Assembly (NCBI GenBank): GCA_025455245.1
Contig: JALOMX010000106.1
Coordinates: forward strand, 1 to 6,767
Reading direction: 5' to 3'
From: Chitinophagaceae bacterium
Lineage (GTDB): Bacteria; Bacteroidota; Bacteroidia; Chitinophagales; Chitinophagaceae
DNA length: 6,767 bases
The notes beneath the pieces are model-generated. The model saw nothing but the letters and a program-made list of their open reading frames with translations, ran no database searches and had not been told where the DNA came from. A program made the translations under genes and the position numbers. Positions 6,189 to 6,767 of the stretch are shown piece after piece; within the stretch, counting starts at the first letter, position 1, and every line of letters starts with the position of its first letter.

Positions 6189-6767
6189 TTACAGAAGCCC
6201 TTTTGCGATTAAATGTTCAGCAATCTGAATGGCATTGGTTGCGGCACCTTTGCGCAGGTTATCGCTTACCACCCAACAGTTCAGGGTATTGGGCTGACTT
6301 TCATCGCGGCGAATACGGCCCACAAAGGTTTCATCTTTATCGTGGGCATTCAGCGGCATGGGGTAAACGGCATTGGATGGGTCGTCTTCAACAACCACAC
6401 CCGGCGACGAGGCTAAAATGGCGCGCACTTCAGCAAGATCAAAATCATTTTCAAATTCAATATTCACGCTTTCACTATGACCGCCCATTACAGGTATGCG
6501 CACCGTAGTGGCTGTTACCCTGATGCTGTCATCGCCCATGATCTTTTTGGTTTCGTTCACCATCTTCATTTCCTCTTTGGTATACCCGTTATCGAGAAAA
6601 ACATCAATCTGGGGAATCACGTTCAGGTCAATAGGATACTTATAGGCCATTTCGCCCTCTACTCCGCTGCGTTCGTTCATAAGCTGGTTAACGGCCTTTA
6701 CGCCCGTACCCGTTACGCTCTGATAAGTGCTTACCACTACCCTCTTTATGCCGTATCGCTTGTGCAG
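6189..6767 (-). CDS. asd: Aspartate-semialdehyde dehydrogenase, C-terminal part (start off window)
   Basis: The frame enters at the right edge reading LHKRYGIKRVVVSTYQSVTG and ends at TAA 6189-6191, giving 192 residues. The enzyme reduces L-aspartyl-4-phosphate with NADPH to L-aspartate-4-semialdehyde, the branch point to lysine/diaminopimelate, methionine and threonine. Visible hallmarks are VVVSTYQSVTGTG just after the active-site region, the NVIPQID segment, and the RIPVMGGHSESV signature whose His (6477-6479) is the expected catalytic base and whose Arg (6498-6500) contacts substrate. The C-terminus has the usual NCWVVSDNLRKGAATNAIQIAEHL. The catalytic cysteine and the NADP-binding N-terminal domain lie beyond the edge. 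A GTG at 6735-6737 is internal and not the start, because conserved sequence continues upstream of it. It is convergent with the HNH gene. Confidence 0.97.
   Translation of the reverse strand: MHKRYGIKRVVVSTYQSVTGTGVKAVNQLMNERSGVEGEMAYKYPIDLNVIPQIDVFLDNGYTKEEMKMVNETKKIMGDDSIRVTATTVRIPVMGGHSESVNIEFENDFDLAEVRAILASSPGVVVEDDPSNAVYPMPLNAHDKDETFVGRIRRDESQPNTLNCWVVSDNLRKGAATNAIQIAEHLIAKGLL

Noticed and set aside
6735..6737. GTG as the start of a short 182-residue asd
   Set aside because: Conserved Asd sequence (KRYGIKRVV) continues in frame upstream to the window edge, so the gene is cut by the window, not short.

Overview
The window is about 6.8 kb of ordinary chromosomal DNA that looks like a Bacteroidota genome (Chitinophagales/Sphingobacteriales-like is my guess). 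The reasons are the modular secreted GH13 amylase with a Bacteroidota-type N-terminal module, a Nudix/winged-helix regulator of the kind common in that phylum, start codons without Shine-Dalgarno sequences, and promoter-like TAnnTTTG boxes. No tRNA, rRNA, CRISPR array or insertion sequence was seen.

Layout from left to right: (1) on the minus strand, 1-2307, the first 769 residues of a secreted multidomain alpha-amylase-family protein whose C-terminus lies off the left edge; (2) a 150-bp gap; (3) on the minus strand, 2458-3195, a Nudix-domain protein with a C-terminal winged-helix-like region and a decayed Nudix box, best read as a transcription regulator; (4) a 158-bp divergent intergenic region; (5) on the plus strand, 3354-5552, NAD-dependent DNA ligase (ligA), complete, carrying an extra in-frame segment encoded by an AT-rich inverted repeat; (6) on the plus strand, 5542-6120, a NUMOD4/HNH protein with a C-terminal helix-turn-helix, overlapping the end of ligA by 11 bases; (7) a short gap holding a strong hairpin between convergent genes; (8) on the minus strand, 6189-6767, the C-terminal 192 residues of aspartate-semialdehyde dehydrogenase (asd), whose start lies off the right edge.

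Two things deserve attention. First, the ligase gene contains a nested inverted repeat (4129-4230, stems of 10 and 12 bp) translated into a low-complexity insert inside the adenylation domain. It resembles a palindromic element that has colonised an essential gene without breaking the frame. Second, the regulator gene and the amylase gene share a near-palindromic motif, GTGTA-N5-TAC, at almost the same distance (58 and 59 bases) from their start codons. This suggests, but does not prove, that the Nudix-type regulator controls itself and the amylase. The HNH gene tucked onto the ligA tail is a third point of interest, as a possible free-standing homing-endonuclease relative.
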